Below, in pieces: positions 39,622 through 39,940 of a DNA stretch of 39,940 nucleotides. The position numbers and the translations under genes were made by a program. Below the pieces are notes generated by a model, which was given only the letters and a program-made list of their open reading frames with translations, was not told where the DNA came from and ran no database searches. The first letter of the stretch is position 1. Every line of letters starts with the position of its first letter. The stretch is from Bacteroidales bacterium (GTDB taxonomy: Bacteria; Bacteroidota; Bacteroidia; Bacteroidales; UBA932). The stretch is taken from positions 1-39,940 of the forward strand of contig JAFUMO010000042.1 in the NCBI GenBank assembly GCA_017482565.1, read 5' to 3'.

Positions 39622-39894
39622 CGTGACCCCGGCAGGACCTGTAATTATTTTGGCTTACCTTCAGAACATTTCGTCATCAACCCCAAAACCGGCGAGACAG
39701 AACAAAAATCCATAGCAGACGTCGCCAGCTCCCACATGGCCCGCAGAACATTCGTCGGCACCCTCTACAAACAAGTCAAGGACCCGAACCTCGTCGGCAA
39801 ACTCTCCGGCCACGTCGAAGGCTCCCGAGCCTTCGCCCGCTACCGCGACATTGACGACCAGATGATCAAAGGCATGACCAACCTGCTTGACTAA
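39622..39894 (+). pseudogene. Tyrosine recombinase (integrase), C-terminal remnant
   Basis: The last 77 codons (from 39664) read as the catalytic end of a phage-type integrase: the HxxR box in SSHMARRTF, the second histidine box in KLSGHVEGSRAF, and the nucleophilic tyrosine in ARYRDID, ending at TAA 39892-39894. The N-terminal arms and the first catalytic arginine are absent; the frame is open only from 39622, with no start. Codons end in C far more often than in neighbouring genes (GTC, GGC, GCC), a sign of foreign origin. The element it belonged to has been lost or lies beyond a rearrangement. Confidence 0.75.
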
Positions 39895-39907
39895 TCGAAA
39901 GAATAAC

Positions 39908-39915
39908 TAAATTTG
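39908..39915 (+). promoter_or_regulatory. -7 element TAAATTTG
   Basis: TAAATTTG, a TAnnTTTG match, seven bases before an ATG at 39922. Confidence 0.5.
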
Positions 39916-39921
39916 CGGACT

Positions 39922-39940
39922 ATGACAGAAACAGCCAAAA
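39922..39940 (+). CDS. Start of a gene cut by the window end
   Basis: ATG at 39922 follows a well-placed -7 element and opens the frame MTETAK, cut by the window end. Too short for assignment. Confidence 0.35.

Overview
The window reads as Bacteroidales (Bacteroidota) chromosome; genus not determinable from sequence alone. The reasons are the -7 element of the TAnnTTTG type in front of many genes, a NtrC-type sigma-54 regulator with GAFTDA in place of GAFTGA, families of ~790-residue FtsX/MacB-like permeases ending in a NPxxxxK(x)E tail, a secreted protein with TonB-plug-like repeats, and many lipobox proteins. No rRNA, tRNA or CRISPR array was seen.

Layout. 1-202: a degraded insertion-sequence end. 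197-3048: a sensor kinase and a sigma-54-dependent response regulator (minus strand). 3207-4844: catalase. 4929-13006 and 17085-24811: two minus-strand blocks of a large export system: TolC-like outer-membrane protein, HlyD-like adaptor, two FtsX-type permeases (19482-21875, 17085-19442), then after an interruption a third permease type, the only ATPase, and a second copy of the permease pair (7294-9693, 4929-7271). Between the blocks lie an M28 peptidase lipoprotein, a DUF4160/DUF2442 pair and a 5'-nucleotidase-like lipoprotein. 25041-27476: an M14 carboxypeptidase-like protein and a peptide deformylase that carries a lipoprotein signal. 27570-30405: a secreted plug-domain protein divergent from an RprX/RprY-like two-component system, with a four-copy GTTAAC box midway. 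30505-31038: low-molecular-weight tyrosine phosphatase. 31051-35338: potABCD polyamine uptake operon with a long structured leader. 35986-39121: an aldehyde dehydrogenase with an in-frame repeat insertion and RmuC. 39122-39940: debris of mobile DNA including a tyrosine-recombinase C-terminus.

How it may work together. Two export transcription units begin with the same control module, aligned without a gap over 154 bp at a constant offset of 11839 bp: a pair of TGTAAAG-N3-CTTTACA-type sites 19 bp apart, a sigma-54-like promoter (GG-N10-GT), then 15-bp palindromes AGTCGTGACACGACT repeated at exactly 23-bp steps across the predicted start of transcription. A third array of these palindromes precedes the adaptor gene. 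The sigma-54 regulator at 1606-3048 is the obvious candidate activator. Separately, five intercistronic elements of 118-120 bp share inverted ends (CGTYGTCC...GGACAACG) but have unrelated interiors. These two sets of structure are the most novel part of the window. Functions of the export system (substrate, signal) cannot be read from the sequence.
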